Shown here: in pieces, positions 6,931 through 14,577 of the stretch
How positions within the stretch are numbered: position 1 is the stretch's first letter
How the letters are laid out: each line of letters opens with the position of its first letter
Source: a virus
Strand: one strand, 5' to 3'
Length of the DNA stretch: 20,105 nt
IMG/VR virus record: IMGVR_UViG_3300022198_005617
Coordinates: 1 to 20,105 of that record
The notes under the pieces: model-generated
Seen by the model: only the letters and a program-made list of their open reading frames with translations
The model's database searches: none
Told to the model about the DNA's origin: nothing
Made by a program: the position numbers and the translations under genes

Positions 6931-9196
6931 AGAAGAACTAAATTTAGAAAAATTACATAAAGTTGTTTTTTATGCCTGTGACGGAATCACCGGTGTTAGC
7001 CCAAGTGAAGTAGAAATAAAAGGACATATACAGTTTTTTGATGGCATTTCAACCAGTGAAATACAAGAAACACTTATTAAAGCTGCGGCTGATTTAATCA
7101 GCGAAGAAACACCCGGTTATCAATATGTTGCTGGCAGACTCATTAACTATCATTTAAGAAAAATGGTTTATGGCCAATTTGAACCATGGTCATTGTATAA
7201 ATTGGTAAAACGCAACGTTGAAATTGGTATGTATGATCCAGCATTGCTAGAAGACTATACTGAAACCGAATGGAATATACTTGGCGAACACATAAAGCAT
7301 GACAGAGACGAAATATCTACCTATGCAGCCATGGAACAATGGCGAGGCAAGTATCTTGTTAAAAATCGTGTAACCAATGAAATATTTGAAACCCCACAAA
7401 TAGCATACATGTGTATTGCTGCTACACTATTCAGCAAATATCCAGTAACTGGTGAAAAATCTAGACTTGCGTGGGTGAAAGATTATTATGACGCTATATC
7501 TACTTATTATATTAGTCTTCCTACTCCTGTTATGGCAGGAGTTCGAACACCCCAGAGGCAGTTTTCGAGTTGTGTACTCATCGAGACCGGCGATAGTCTT
7601 GATAGCATTAATGCTAGTGCTAGCAGCATCGTTAAGTATGTTAGCCAGAAAGCGGGTATTGGAATTGGAGCAGGCTCGATCCGAGCAATTGGTAGCCCCA
7701 TTAGAAAAGGCGACGCTTATCACACCGGAGTAATTCCTTTTTACAAACTATTCCAAAGTGCTACACGTAGCTGTAGCCAGGGCGGTGTTCGCAATGGCGC
7801 TGCTACGCTCTACTATCCTATATGGCATTTAGAAGTTGAAGATCTACTAGTGCTCAAGAACAACAAGGGTACAGAAGATAATCGTGTACGTCATATGGAC
7901 TATGGTGTACAGTTTAACAAGCTCATGTACGAACGTCTCATTACTGGCGGAGATATTACGCTGTTTAGTCCTAGTGATGTGCCTGGTTTATATGAAGCTT
8001 TTTTTGCTGACCAAGAAAAGTTTAAAGAACTTTACGAAAGAGCCGAACGTAATACCAAAATTCGTAAAAAGACAATTAAAGCCTCAGAGCTGTTTAGTAT
8101 GTTCATGGAAGAGAGAAAAAATACCGGGCGCATTTATTTAATGAACGTCGATCATGCTAATGATCATAGCAGTTTTAAAACAGATGTAGCGCCAATTAGA
8201 CAAAGCAATCTTTGCTGCGAAATAGATCTTCCGACCAAGCCGCTAAATGACTACAACGATGCAGATGGTGAGATTGCGCTATGTACCTTAAGTGCTATTA
8301 ATTGGGGACTTATTCGTGAACCCAGTGATTTTGAAAAACCCTGTACACTGGCTGTTCGCGGACTAGATGCTTTGCTAAGTTATCAGAACTATCCAGTTGA
8401 AGCAGCCCGTACTAGCACAATGAAACGCAGACCACTGGGTATTGGCATTATTAATCTAGCATTTTTCCTCGCTCGCAATGATACTAACTACAGCAATCCT
8501 AACTTGAGACTAGTAGATGAATATGCTGAAGCATGGAGTTATTATCTTATTAAAGCCAGTGCCGATCTTGCTGTTGAGCAAGGAGCGTGTCCGGGTACCG
8601 CAGAAACAAAATACAGTGATGGCATACTACCCATTGATACCTATAAGAAAGACGTTGACGAATTAGTTAGTCACAAAGAACGTATGAATTGGAAAAGTTT
8701 GCGTAAACAGTTAAAAGAAACCGGCATTCGTAATAGCACATTAATGGCACTTATGCCCGCAGAAACCAGTGCCCAGATTAGTAATAGTACAAACGGCATT
8801 GAACCTCCGCGTAGTTTTGTTAGCGTAAAACAAAGCAAGGATGGTGTGCTTAAACAGGTTGTACCCGGATATCCTAGGCTTAAAAATAAGTATGAACTTC
8901 TTTGGGATCAACGCAGTCCCATGGGATATATTACAATTATGGCAATTTTGCAAAAATATATTGATCAAGGCATTAGTGTAAATACAAGCTATAACCCACA
9001 GCATTTTGACGACGAAAAAATTCCAATGAGTACAATGCTTAAAGATCTTATTGCTTGCTACAAGTATGGAATGAAACAGTTATATTATTTTAATACCTAC
9101 GACGGCGCCGGGGACGATATAGTAGAAAAGCAGTTAGTCACTGTTGCTGCTCCGGCGCAAGAAGATGCGGATTCATGCGAAAGTTGTGTTATTTAG
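6893..9196 (+). CDS. nrdA: Ribonucleoside-diphosphate reductase class Ia, large subunit
   Basis: 767 aa, full length. An ATP-cone allosteric domain occupies about residues 1-90 (VTKRNGRKEELNLEKLHKVV). Catalytic elements: FSSCVLIETGDS with C227, NLCCEIDLP with C441 (thiyl radical site) and E443, and ALCTLSAINWG with C464; C227 and C464 form the redox pair. ALMPAETSAQISNSTNGIEP is the conserved barrel segment, and the C-terminal CESC (C762, C765) is the swinging thiol pair. With NrdB it reduces NDPs to dNDPs for phage replication and is re-reduced by glutaredoxin, encoded just downstream. It overlaps the preceding gene and is followed by nrdB after 9 nt. Confidence 0.98.
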   Translation: MSQIQVTKRNGRKEELNLEKLHKVVFYACDGITGVSPSEVEIKGHIQFFDGISTSEIQETLIKAAADLISEETPGYQYVAGRLINYHLRKMVYGQFEPWSLYKLVKRNVEIGMYDPALLEDYTETEWNILGEHIKHDRDEISTYAAMEQWRGKYLVKNRVTNEIFETPQIAYMCIAATLFSKYPVTGEKSRLAWVKDYYDAISTYYISLPTPVMAGVRTPQRQFSSCVLIETGDSLDSINASASSIVKYVSQKAGIGIGAGSIRAIGSPIRKGDAYHTGVIPFYKLFQSATRSCSQGGVRNGAATLYYPIWHLEVEDLLVLKNNKGTEDNRVRHMDYGVQFNKLMYERLITGGDITLFSPSDVPGLYEAFFADQEKFKELYERAERNTKIRKKTIKASELFSMFMEERKNTGRIYLMNVDHANDHSSFKTDVAPIRQSNLCCEIDLPTKPLNDYNDADGEIALCTLSAINWGLIREPSDFEKPCTLAVRGLDALLSYQNYPVEAARTSTMKRRPLGIGIINLAFFLARNDTNYSNPNLRLVDEYAEAWSYYLIKASADLAVEQGACPGTAETKYSDGILPIDTYKKDVDELVSHKERMNWKSLRKQLKETGIRNSTLMALMPAETSAQISNSTNGIEPPRSFVSVKQSKDGVLKQVVPGYPRLKNKYELLWDQRSPMGYITIMAILQKYIDQGISVNTSYNPQHFDDEKIPMSTMLKDLIACYKYGMKQLYYFNTYDGAGDDIVEKQLVTVAAPAQEDADSCESCVI

Positions 9197-9205
9197 GAGA
9201 TTATT

Positions 9206-10378
9206 ATGGCAGTTCTAAGAATGGACAACAAGAGTCACATCAATCGGGCAGCATTTTTCGATGGCGACGTAGGCATACAAAGATATGATGATATCAAGTA
9301 TCGTGCTTTTGATAAACTAACCGAAAAGCAGCTAGGATTTTTTTGGTTACCCACCGAAGTAGATATTCTCCGAGATGCTAAAGATTTCAAAGAACTAACA
9401 AATCACGAAAAACATATTTTTACAAGTAATTTAAAAAGACAAATACTGTTAGACAGCGTACAAGGACGATCTCCAAATCTTGCTTTTTTACCTTGCGTAA
9501 GCCTTCCGGAAATTGAAAATTGGATTGAGACGTGGGCATTTAACGAAACTATTCATAGTCGTAGCTATACTCACATTATACGTAATATATACAGTGATCC
9601 TAGCAAGATATTTGACGAAATTTTAGAGATTGATGAAATTGTAAATTGTGCAAATGATATTAGCAAATACTATGATGATTTAATTCGTGCGGTTTCTTGG
9701 TACAATCTTCTAGGTGAAGGCACACATCTTGTGGTTAGTGGCAAAGAAGTTGATATCAAAAAAGTAAATGGCAATTTTAGTAGCTTGGCACAAGAAGTAA
9801 ATGTTAATCTTTATGACCTTAAGAAAAAACTTTACATGGCACTAATGAGTGTCAATGTACTCGAGGGTGTACGTTTTTATGTAAGCTTTGCTTGCAGTTG
9901 GGCATTTGCCGAGGTAAAGAAAATGGAAGGTAATGCTAAGATTATTAAATTTATTGCACGTGATGAAAATGTTCATCTTGCTAGCACACAACAATTAATA
10001 AAATTACTGCCCAAAGAAGATAAGGACTTTGCTAAGATTGCTAACGAAACTGAAAAAGAAAGCATAGATATGTTTGTTAATGCAGTGAATCAAGAAAGAC
10101 GTTGGGCAGAATATTTGTTTAAAGATGGTAGTATGATTGGTTTAAACGCACAACTATTATCTGATTACATCGAATGGATAGCTAACAAACGCATGCAGGC
10201 TATAGGAATAAACAGTCCATTTAAGGTTCCTGCGGCTAATCCATTGCCTTGGACACAAAAATGGATCAGCGGCGCAGAAGTACAAGTAGCCCCTCAGGAA
10301 ACAGAGATAAGTTCATATATTATAGGCGGGACAAAACAGGATGTTGAAGAAAATACTTTTAGTGGTCTTAGTCTTTAG
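9206..10378 (+). CDS. nrdB: Ribonucleoside-diphosphate reductase class Ia, small subunit
   Basis: 390 aa. All di-iron and radical residues are present at almost E. coli spacing: D83 in LLDSVQGRSP, E114 and H117 in ETIHSRSY, radical tyrosine Y121, E220 in VLEGVRFY, and E254 and H257 in ARDENVHLA. It generates the tyrosyl radical that is passed to NrdA. A Shine-Dalgarno (TAGGAG) lies 10 nt before the ATG, overlapping the nrdA stop. No intron or intein is seen, although phage nrd genes often carry them. A 45-aa lipoprotein frame starts within its last 38 nt. Confidence 0.98.
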   Translation: MAVLRMDNKSHINRAAFFDGDVGIQRYDDIKYRAFDKLTEKQLGFFWLPTEVDILRDAKDFKELTNHEKHIFTSNLKRQILLDSVQGRSPNLAFLPCVSLPEIENWIETWAFNETIHSRSYTHIIRNIYSDPSKIFDEILEIDEIVNCANDISKYYDDLIRAVSWYNLLGEGTHLVVSGKEVDIKKVNGNFSSLAQEVNVNLYDLKKKLYMALMSVNVLEGVRFYVSFACSWAFAEVKKMEGNAKIIKFIARDENVHLASTQQLIKLLPKEDKDFAKIANETEKESIDMFVNAVNQERRWAEYLFKDGSMIGLNAQLLSDYIEWIANKRMQAIGINSPFKVPAANPLPWTQKWISGAEVQVAPQETEISSYIIGGTKQDVEENTFSGLSL

Positions 10379-10478
10379 TTTTGTTGCGGCTTGTTCTAAT
10401 TTAGAACTTTTACCCGATCAACGAAATAAAAAGTGTGAAAATTGTCCCAATGACAATATTGCTAGGATTAAATTCTGA
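10341..10478 (+). CDS. Small lipoprotein, 45 aa, between nrdB and glutaredoxin
   Basis: Read from ATG 10341 (MLKKILLVVLVFSFVAAC): a charged start, a hydrophobic stretch and a VAAC lipobox with C18 as the lipidation site, then a 27-residue charged tail containing CENC (C32, C35). It overlaps the nrdB end in another frame, and its TGA overlaps the ATG of glutaredoxin (TGATG), so the three genes are coupled. It fills what would otherwise be a 99-bp gap. The size recalls Rz1-type spanin lipoproteins, but it is not proline-rich and is not nested in an Rz gene. Function unknown; an envelope role is inferred. Confidence 0.75.
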   Translation: MLKKILLVVLVFSFVAACSNLELLPDQRNKKCENCPNDNIARIKF

Positions 10479-10750
10479 TGTTAACTGTATATACAAAAAG
10501 TTTATGTCCTTATTGCGTTCGCGCCAAGCAATACCTAGATATACACAAGATTCCCTATGAGCTCATTAACATAGAAGAAGACAGCCAAGCCTGGGATTTC
10601 ATATCCTCGGCTGGACACAGAACGGTTCCGCAGATTTATCACAATGGTAAATTGTTTGTGGAAGGCGGCTGCGACAGTTTGGTTAAACTCAGTGCTCAAG
10701 AAATACGTGAGCGCATGGGAGATCTAGACCTAGGAAACCTTAGTCTCTAA
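10478..10750 (+). CDS. Glutaredoxin
   Basis: 90 aa, typical length. Redox motif C10-P-Y-C13 after VYTKSL, the cis-proline segment RTVPQIY, and a GGCDSL glutathione-binding turn. It should reduce the NrdA C-terminal dithiol using glutathione, the role of NrdC in T4 and Grx1 in E. coli. It lies directly after the nrd genes and is coupled to the small lipoprotein by TGATG. Its 3' end overlaps the convergent nucleotidyltransferase gene by 21 bp. Confidence 0.95.
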   Translation: MLTVYTKSLCPYCVRAKQYLDIHKIPYELINIEEDSQAWDFISSAGHRTVPQIYHNGKLFVEGGCDSLVKLSAQEIRERMGDLDLGNLSL

Positions 10751-11458
10751 ACTTTCTATACTAAGACGTTCGCTGTGCAGTTCATCACGTAGATCGTACA
10801 GCCTGTCAATGTAGCCTTGACTACGTAAAACTTTAAAAGCTAAATTTTCTGGTCCAAATTCTCCGGTTTCGGTTAGCCCCGCTTTTCTATATCTCTTTAA
10901 GGTATCCATAATGTTCAATACTAATTCGAGGCTTCTAGCACGTTCAGCAAGCTCAATTAGATCCTTGAGTTTTTCATATTTTGCCTTGGTGGCAGTCTGA
11001 TTCAAATTAGCACGAGTTTTAACTGGTTCCTTGATCCATTCGTCGTTCTTAACACTGTATATTCCTAGGCTTACGTGTGGTTGTGCGCTGTCTTGCACAT
11101 ATAGTTCTACTGGAATTCCACGGATTTTTAAGTCATGGCTTTGGTTGTATAATGATTTTCTGGCGTTAAAGAGTTTTTGTTGTAGTTCGCTGTTTGGTAA
11201 AGCAGCAATATCAACAATTAAATGTAGATCTAAGTCACTGTGTTTGCTGTAACTATAAGCAGCATTAGATCCAGAAATAGTTAGATCTTCAACTTCACTG
11301 TCGGGTATTTCTAATTCTTCTTTGAAATCGTCGGCAATAACCATTAGTTGTTTACGAACTTCAGGTCGTAGTTTATTATCTTCAAACAACTTAGTGTTAA
11401 GTTCGTCGTGAAAATTAATAGCGTCGCCAAGGTCAAAGTCTAATTCATGTAACTGCAT
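10730..11458 (-). CDS. Nucleotidyltransferase-fold protein (Pol-beta type)
   Basis: 242 aa, minus strand. ITISGSNAAYSYSKHSDLDLHL-like segment: residues G63-S64 followed by D75-x-D77 form the GS...DxD signature of the nucleotidyltransferase superfamily, and a further acidic strand (PVELYVQD) can supply the third metal ligand. The C-terminal third is helical. Such enzymes transfer NMP to RNA, protein or small molecules; the substrate is unknown. The N terminus MQLHELDFD resembles those of the adenylate kinase and the peptidase at 17570 and 18137. An AATAAATA octamer ends 5 nt before the ATG with no Shine-Dalgarno between. It is convergent with glutaredoxin. Confidence 0.82.
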   Translation of the reverse strand: MQLHELDFDLGDAINFHDELNTKLFEDNKLRPEVRKQLMVIADDFKEELEIPDSEVEDLTISGSNAAYSYSKHSDLDLHLIVDIAALPNSELQQKLFNARKSLYNQSHDLKIRGIPVELYVQDSAQPHVSLGIYSVKNDEWIKEPVKTRANLNQTATKAKYEKLKDLIELAERARSLELVLNIMDTLKRYRKAGLTETGEFGPENLAFKVLRSQGYIDRLYDLRDELHSERLSIESLETKVS

Positions 11459-11463
11459 ACATA

Positions 11464-11471
11464 TATTTATT
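11464..11471 (-). promoter_or_regulatory. Late promoter-like octamer 5 nt before the nucleotidyltransferase ATG
   Basis: On the minus strand it reads AATAAATA, then TATGT, then ATG. A T4-like late start site would fall about six bases after the octamer, on the ATG itself, predicting a leaderless transcript. Confidence 0.6.
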
Positions 11472-11476
11472 AAAAG

Positions 11477-11755
11477 TTAGTTTTTGCGAGTTAAATGTTT
11501 TTTATTCAAATAATTTTTTGGCATTATTTGATTTAATTCATCGAGGTGTCTTCTGCTATCGACCAGCGTTTTAAAACTTTTAATAATCGCACTACTGGTT
11601 GAAAATTTAAACCACCATGGAAAAACAGCATGTATAATACCTAGTATGCCGGCTAAAATCATCTTACAACTATTAATGAAACCAAATTTTCCGTGTTGCC
11701 AATAACCCTGAGGATTTTCAGTGTCGCGAGGATGATCTGTAAAAATGTTCTTCAT
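11477..11755 (-). CDS. Small membrane-associated protein, DUF6356-like
   Basis: 92 aa from the internal ATG at 11755 (MKNIFTDHPRDTENPQ). The frame is open further upstream, but that part overlaps the divergent purS gene and looks non-coding. IFTDHP near the start, GYWQHGKFGF and a hydrophobic segment KMILAGILGIIHAVFPWWF match my memory of the small DUF6356 family, which has a similar length and H-x-x-F-P/L-F pattern. Function unknown; one membrane-inserted hairpin or helix is likely. A TTTAAATAC box ends 4-5 nt before the ATG. Confidence 0.72.
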   Translation of the reverse strand: MKNIFTDHPRDTENPQGYWQHGKFGFINSCKMILAGILGIIHAVFPWWFKFSTSSAIIKSFKTLVDSRRHLDELNQIMPKNYLNKKHLTRKN

Positions 11756-11760
11756 ATAAG

Positions 11761-11768
11761 TATTTAAA
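11761..11768 (-). promoter_or_regulatory. Late promoter-like box before the DUF6356-like gene
   Basis: The minus strand reads TTTAAATAC-TTAT-ATG, the same short spacing as at the nucleotidyltransferase, PAAR and adenylate kinase starts. It matches six of eight late-consensus bases. Confidence 0.45.
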
Positions 11769-11798
11769 AGATAACAAAAGTTATAAAGCAGTAATATT

Positions 11799-12014
11799 AT
11801 GAAATTTAAAATCACAGTTACTTTAAAAGCAGGAATACTAGATAATGCTGGCAAAGCAGTTACTCGAGCATTGAATACCATGGGCTATGATGAGGTCAAC
11901 GATGTAAGAATCGGCAAAGAGTATTACCTAACTTGCAAAAAGAAAGACATAGCAAAAATAGCTAAAAGTGTTACAAATGAAGTTATGGAAAACTATATTA
12001 TTGAAAAATTATAA
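11799..12014 (+). CDS. purS: PurS, FGAM synthetase small subunit
   Basis: 71 aa, slightly shorter than the usual 80 or so. KFKITVTLKAGILDNAGKAVTRALNTMGYDEVNDVRIGK follows the PurS pattern (strand, LDxxGKA, helix, LGYDEV-x-DVRxGK). PurS bridges PurL and PurQ in phosphoribosylformylglycinamidine synthetase of the purine pathway. No other pur gene is in this window, so it would work with a phage purL elsewhere or with host subunits. It is divergent from the DUF6356-like gene with a 43-bp gap. No clear Shine-Dalgarno is seen; a TATAAAGC box lies at 11782-11789. Confidence 0.88.
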   Translation: MKFKITVTLKAGILDNAGKAVTRALNTMGYDEVNDVRIGKEYYLTCKKKDIAKIAKSVTNEVMENYIIEKL

Positions 12015-12032
12015 TAGCATATAATTTTTATC

Positions 12033-12040
12033 AATAAATA
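12033..12040 (+). promoter_or_regulatory. Late promoter-like octamer 4 nt before the PAAR ATG
   Basis: AATAAATAC-AGT-ATG. With a T4-like start distance the transcript begins at the ATG. No ribosome-binding site fits between them. Confidence 0.62.
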
Positions 12041-12044
12041 CAGT

Positions 12045-12326
12045 ATGAGACCAATAGTAAGAGTAGGCGATATTAACGCAGCCGGAGGTATGGCAATACT
12101 ACCTGTATTGAGTGTAACTGCTAATGGTAGACCTTTGGCTAAGTGGTTAGGTCCTGTAACTCCACATCCACTATGTCCATTGGTTCCTATACACTGTGCA
12201 GCACTAGCAGCATTACCAGGAAGTAGAACAGTACTTGCTGGCGGAGTACCTGTAATTAGAATTGGTGATATTGATACCTGCGGCCACCCTCGAGTAACAG
12301 GTGCCATGACAGTAGTAGCGGGATAG
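12045..12326 (+). CDS. PAAR-motif spike-tip protein (T4 gp5.4-like)
   Basis: 93 aa. PAAR repeats give a pointed trimeric cone: RPIVRVGDINAAGG at the start, HPLCPLVPIHCAALAALPGS in the middle and VPVIRIGDIDTCGHPR near the end, with H and C residues (HPLC, IHC, CGH) suited to binding the tip metal. In T4, gp5.4 caps the baseplate spike and first touches the membrane. The gene is directly followed by the Gly-rich protein (4-nt gap), which fits a baseplate operon. Its late promoter sits only 4 nt before the ATG. Confidence 0.92.
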   Translation: MRPIVRVGDINAAGGMAILPVLSVTANGRPLAKWLGPVTPHPLCPLVPIHCAALAALPGSRTVLAGGVPVIRIGDIDTCGHPRVTGAMTVVAG

Positions 12327-12330
12327 CAAA

Positions 12331-14202
12331 ATGGCTTGTAAAACTGCCTTAATTTCTGCATTTGGAATGAATGCTGTTGGTGGCTTGCTTGGTGGAGTAG
12401 GCCTTGGAAATCTCGGAGCAATTGCGGCAGCACCAATGGGTGCTGTAGGTGCTGTTGCTGGACAGATTGGCGCAGTTTCTGGATTATCAGGTATCGTTAA
12501 CTCTCTTGCACCAAACGTAGCAGGAATAGTTAGTCTTGGCGGAAATCCATTGGCAGTGGCGTCTGCTGCTGTTAGCGGGGCTGTGTCCGGACTTGGATCC
12601 TCTTTTGCAGCTGGGGCAGGCGCACTAACTAATGCTCTCGGTAGTGGTTTCAGCAGCATAGGCGGTACTGGTATACTAAACGGGATTAATCTTCACACGT
12701 CAGATCTATTTGGTAGTAGTCCTATTCAGATGGTACAAGGAATGATGAGTGCGGAAAGCTTTGCTGGCATTAGCAGCGATTTTGCTAATACATTAGCCGA
12801 CATGAGCACAATGCAGTTTGGATCTGCTCTATCAGCACTCAACTCTACCTTACCTTTTGATCAGGTATTGTCAGGTTTTAGCGGAAATTTAAATGAGTTT
12901 GCGTCTGGTATAGGTAATTTTGGCAATTTCCTCGGCGACGCCGTGGGAAATATAGGATCAATGGTTACTAACGGATTAACAAGTTTTCTCCCAAGTATAG
13001 AATCAATACCGGGATTTGCTGGAGATATGATTAATTTGGGAGGGGCATTCAATATAAACGACATCGCTAATTTTGGAAATCCCGGCCAACTTATCAACAA
13101 TTTGCTTGCCAGCGGCGCTGGCGAAGTTACTGGTGTACTACAAGCATTATCGGAGGTTGGTATAAATCCCAGTCAATTTGGCAATCTAGCAAGCGGACAA
13201 TTTAATGATATACTAAATGACGCACTAGGAATGGTAACTAATCCAGACATGTTAAGTATAGCTCAGGATGTACTGGGCAGTAAAATTCCTGGTTTAGAAA
13301 GTTTGGCAGATTTTACAAACTTAGCTAAAGTTTTGCCTACCAGTTTCGAAGATATACCATTTGATGAATTCGAACAGTTTGCTGAGGACGGATTATCCAA
13401 TATTGATCTTGGTAGCATAGCAACGCCAAAACAATTTGGTAATCTAGTGAATAATCTAGCTGTGTCTACGTTACCAATCATAGAAAATGTTAAAACTGTA
13501 CTAGATACGGAAGCTACTACAAACATAGCCACGAAATTCCTAGGCGGTACCGGAACAAATAATTCAATCACAGTATCGGATATGATGGGAAGCGTAGCAG
13601 GTGTTAACTTTAAAGAACCAATGAGTAGTTATTTGTCCGCAATGCAATCTATGGAAGATGAAGGCGCATTTACCCAGTTAAACACACTATATAGTCAACT
13701 CAACACCGGAATGACCGGAGCATATAATACAGGATCAACCTACGGTGTTGATACCATTGTAGATCCGTATGATAGCACTGCTTATGATGACATGGATGCT
13801 TTCGTAATAGCAAAAACAGGCCAAATTGATTCTGAAGTTACATCAATTGCTGGAAATTCCACTTGGAGCGGAGCGTTTAACCAAGCAAGAGCATCTATCA
13901 GTGAAGTTCAAAAGAAAATAGTAGATGAAAAAAGTTTTCTTGCTATTACTGATCTTCATTTAGATTATAGGACTAATGATCCTACCAGTGCGTATGGATT
14001 TGCTCTAGGCATGAAGGATAGGGTATTGGACAGTGACAAAATGGCCATGGTGCAAGGTCTTGCTGATGCCAGAATTACAAACGATGACAAATTTGGATCC
14101 TATATGCGAGCTTTTGCCAACGAATCATACAATCAAAATTTAACTCAACCATTAAGCATACGTTGGCGCGGAAATAGTTACGAAGATAATGAAATGATGT
14201 AG
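12331..14202 (+). CDS. Large Gly/Ala/Ser-rich protein, putative baseplate or tail virion protein
   Basis: 623 aa. Residues 1-115 are almost entirely small and hydrophobic, with recurrent GG, GLG and AAAP runs that could form a membrane-active or glycine-zipper segment. Residues 120-400 carry loose repeats around FG-N-L, with helices and N/D/G turns. The last 150 residues are more charged (DDMDAFVIAKTGQIDSE; DLHLDYRTNDPTSAYG). I do not recognise a named family. Position right behind the PAAR tip, in the same transcript, suggests a hub, spike-associated or ejected protein that acts at the host envelope; this is inference. A ribosome site (GCGGGA) lies before the ATG. Confidence 0.75.
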   Translation: MACKTALISAFGMNAVGGLLGGVGLGNLGAIAAAPMGAVGAVAGQIGAVSGLSGIVNSLAPNVAGIVSLGGNPLAVASAAVSGAVSGLGSSFAAGAGALTNALGSGFSSIGGTGILNGINLHTSDLFGSSPIQMVQGMMSAESFAGISSDFANTLADMSTMQFGSALSALNSTLPFDQVLSGFSGNLNEFASGIGNFGNFLGDAVGNIGSMVTNGLTSFLPSIESIPGFAGDMINLGGAFNINDIANFGNPGQLINNLLASGAGEVTGVLQALSEVGINPSQFGNLASGQFNDILNDALGMVTNPDMLSIAQDVLGSKIPGLESLADFTNLAKVLPTSFEDIPFDEFEQFAEDGLSNIDLGSIATPKQFGNLVNNLAVSTLPIIENVKTVLDTEATTNIATKFLGGTGTNNSITVSDMMGSVAGVNFKEPMSSYLSAMQSMEDEGAFTQLNTLYSQLNTGMTGAYNTGSTYGVDTIVDPYDSTAYDDMDAFVIAKTGQIDSEVTSIAGNSTWSGAFNQARASISEVQKKIVDEKSFLAITDLHLDYRTNDPTSAYGFALGMKDRVLDSDKMAMVQGLADARITNDDKFGSYMRAFANESYNQNLTQPLSIRWRGNSYEDNEMM

Positions 14203-14224
14203 GCAATGGCGAAGCATAAAACTG

Positions 14225-14253
14225 TTGACAAAAAACCAAAAATATAGTTAAAT
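14225..14253 (+). promoter_or_regulatory. Sigma70-type promoter for tmRNA
   Basis: TTGACA at 14225-14230, 17-bp spacer, TTAAAT at 14248-14253 (TAAATA at 14249-14254 is an alternative with 18 bp, also late-promoter-like). The predicted start near 14260 lies just before the acceptor piece of the tmRNA. Confidence 0.6.
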
Positions 14254-14321
14254 AGTATTGTAACGTTGAAGCACGTTAACGACGGAGTAGACAGCGGGGC
14301 AGTACCGCTCACCTCCACCAT

Positions 14322-14383
14322 AAACACACCGGGCACCAAAAGGTTCCCTTCCTGGGCTGGGTATAAAGAAGCCCGGTGTGTTT
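14322..14383 (+). repeat. Intervening-segment hairpin of the permuted tmRNA
   Basis: Perfect 13-bp inverted repeat (14322-14334 with 14371-14383) in the intervening segment, with a 36-nt loop and followed by a short T run (14381-14385). It brings the two ends of the acceptor stem together and is expected to be removed by tRNA-type processing, leaving two RNA pieces. The T run also gives it a terminator-like look. Confidence 0.85.
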
Positions 14384-14456
14384 TTGGGGGGTGTGATAGG
14401 ATCGATACACGTAATAGGCGCAGTGGAGTTACCGGTAGGCGATGACCGTAAATCAA

Positions 14457-14510
14457 GCAAACTTTATAAACGCCAACGATAATAACGTTGACTATGCACT
14501 AGCCGCTTGA
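14457..14510 (+). other. tmRNA proteolysis-tag reading frame
   Basis: Reads ANFINANDNNVDYALAA then TGA, starting from a GCA resume codon. The ANDNN part and the YALAA end match known bacterial tags; ALAA is the degradation signal seen by ClpXP-type proteases. At 17 residues it is longer than the E. coli tag, mainly through an extra ANFIN at the front. Confidence 0.9.
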
Positions 14511-14577
14511 GGCTAGACGGGGTTTCGCTAGCTGAACCTGGCAACAGAATCAGCTAGCATCTACTTTGGAGCAGGTA

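Larger units (their letters stand above)
14260..14560 (+). ncRNA. ssrA: Circularly permuted (two-piece) tmRNA
   Basis: The acceptor piece comes first. Its T-arm is 14293-14309 (AGCGG, loop GGCAGTA, CCGCT, perfect stem), followed by the 3' acceptor strand CACCTCC (14310-14316) and an encoded ACCA (14317-14320). After a 66-nt intervening segment the coding piece begins with GGGGGTG (14387-14393), which pairs with CACCTCC over seven positions (one G-U). The D-loop-like GGATCGA follows, close to the tmRNA consensus GGATTCGAC. A reading frame of 17 codons ends in a hairpin loop holding the stop (CTAGCC 14499-14504 with GGCTAG 14511-14516). A 9-bp hairpin (14527-14535 with 14550-14558) closes the gene. 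The RNA rescues stalled ribosomes and tags proteins for degradation. Outer boundaries are approximate. Confidence 0.92.

Noticed and set aside
11756-11881. Upstream extension of the DUF6356-like protein
   Set aside because: It overlaps purS antisense, and the family start MKNIF fits the internal ATG with its own promoter-like box.
14322-14385. Simple rho-independent terminator for the Gly-rich gene
   Set aside because: It lies between the two acceptor-stem strands of the tmRNA and is better read as its intervening segment, though a dual role is kept as a finding.
14178-14460. Minus-strand frames across the tmRNA
   Set aside because: The region is explained by paired RNA structure and the tag frame on the plus strand.
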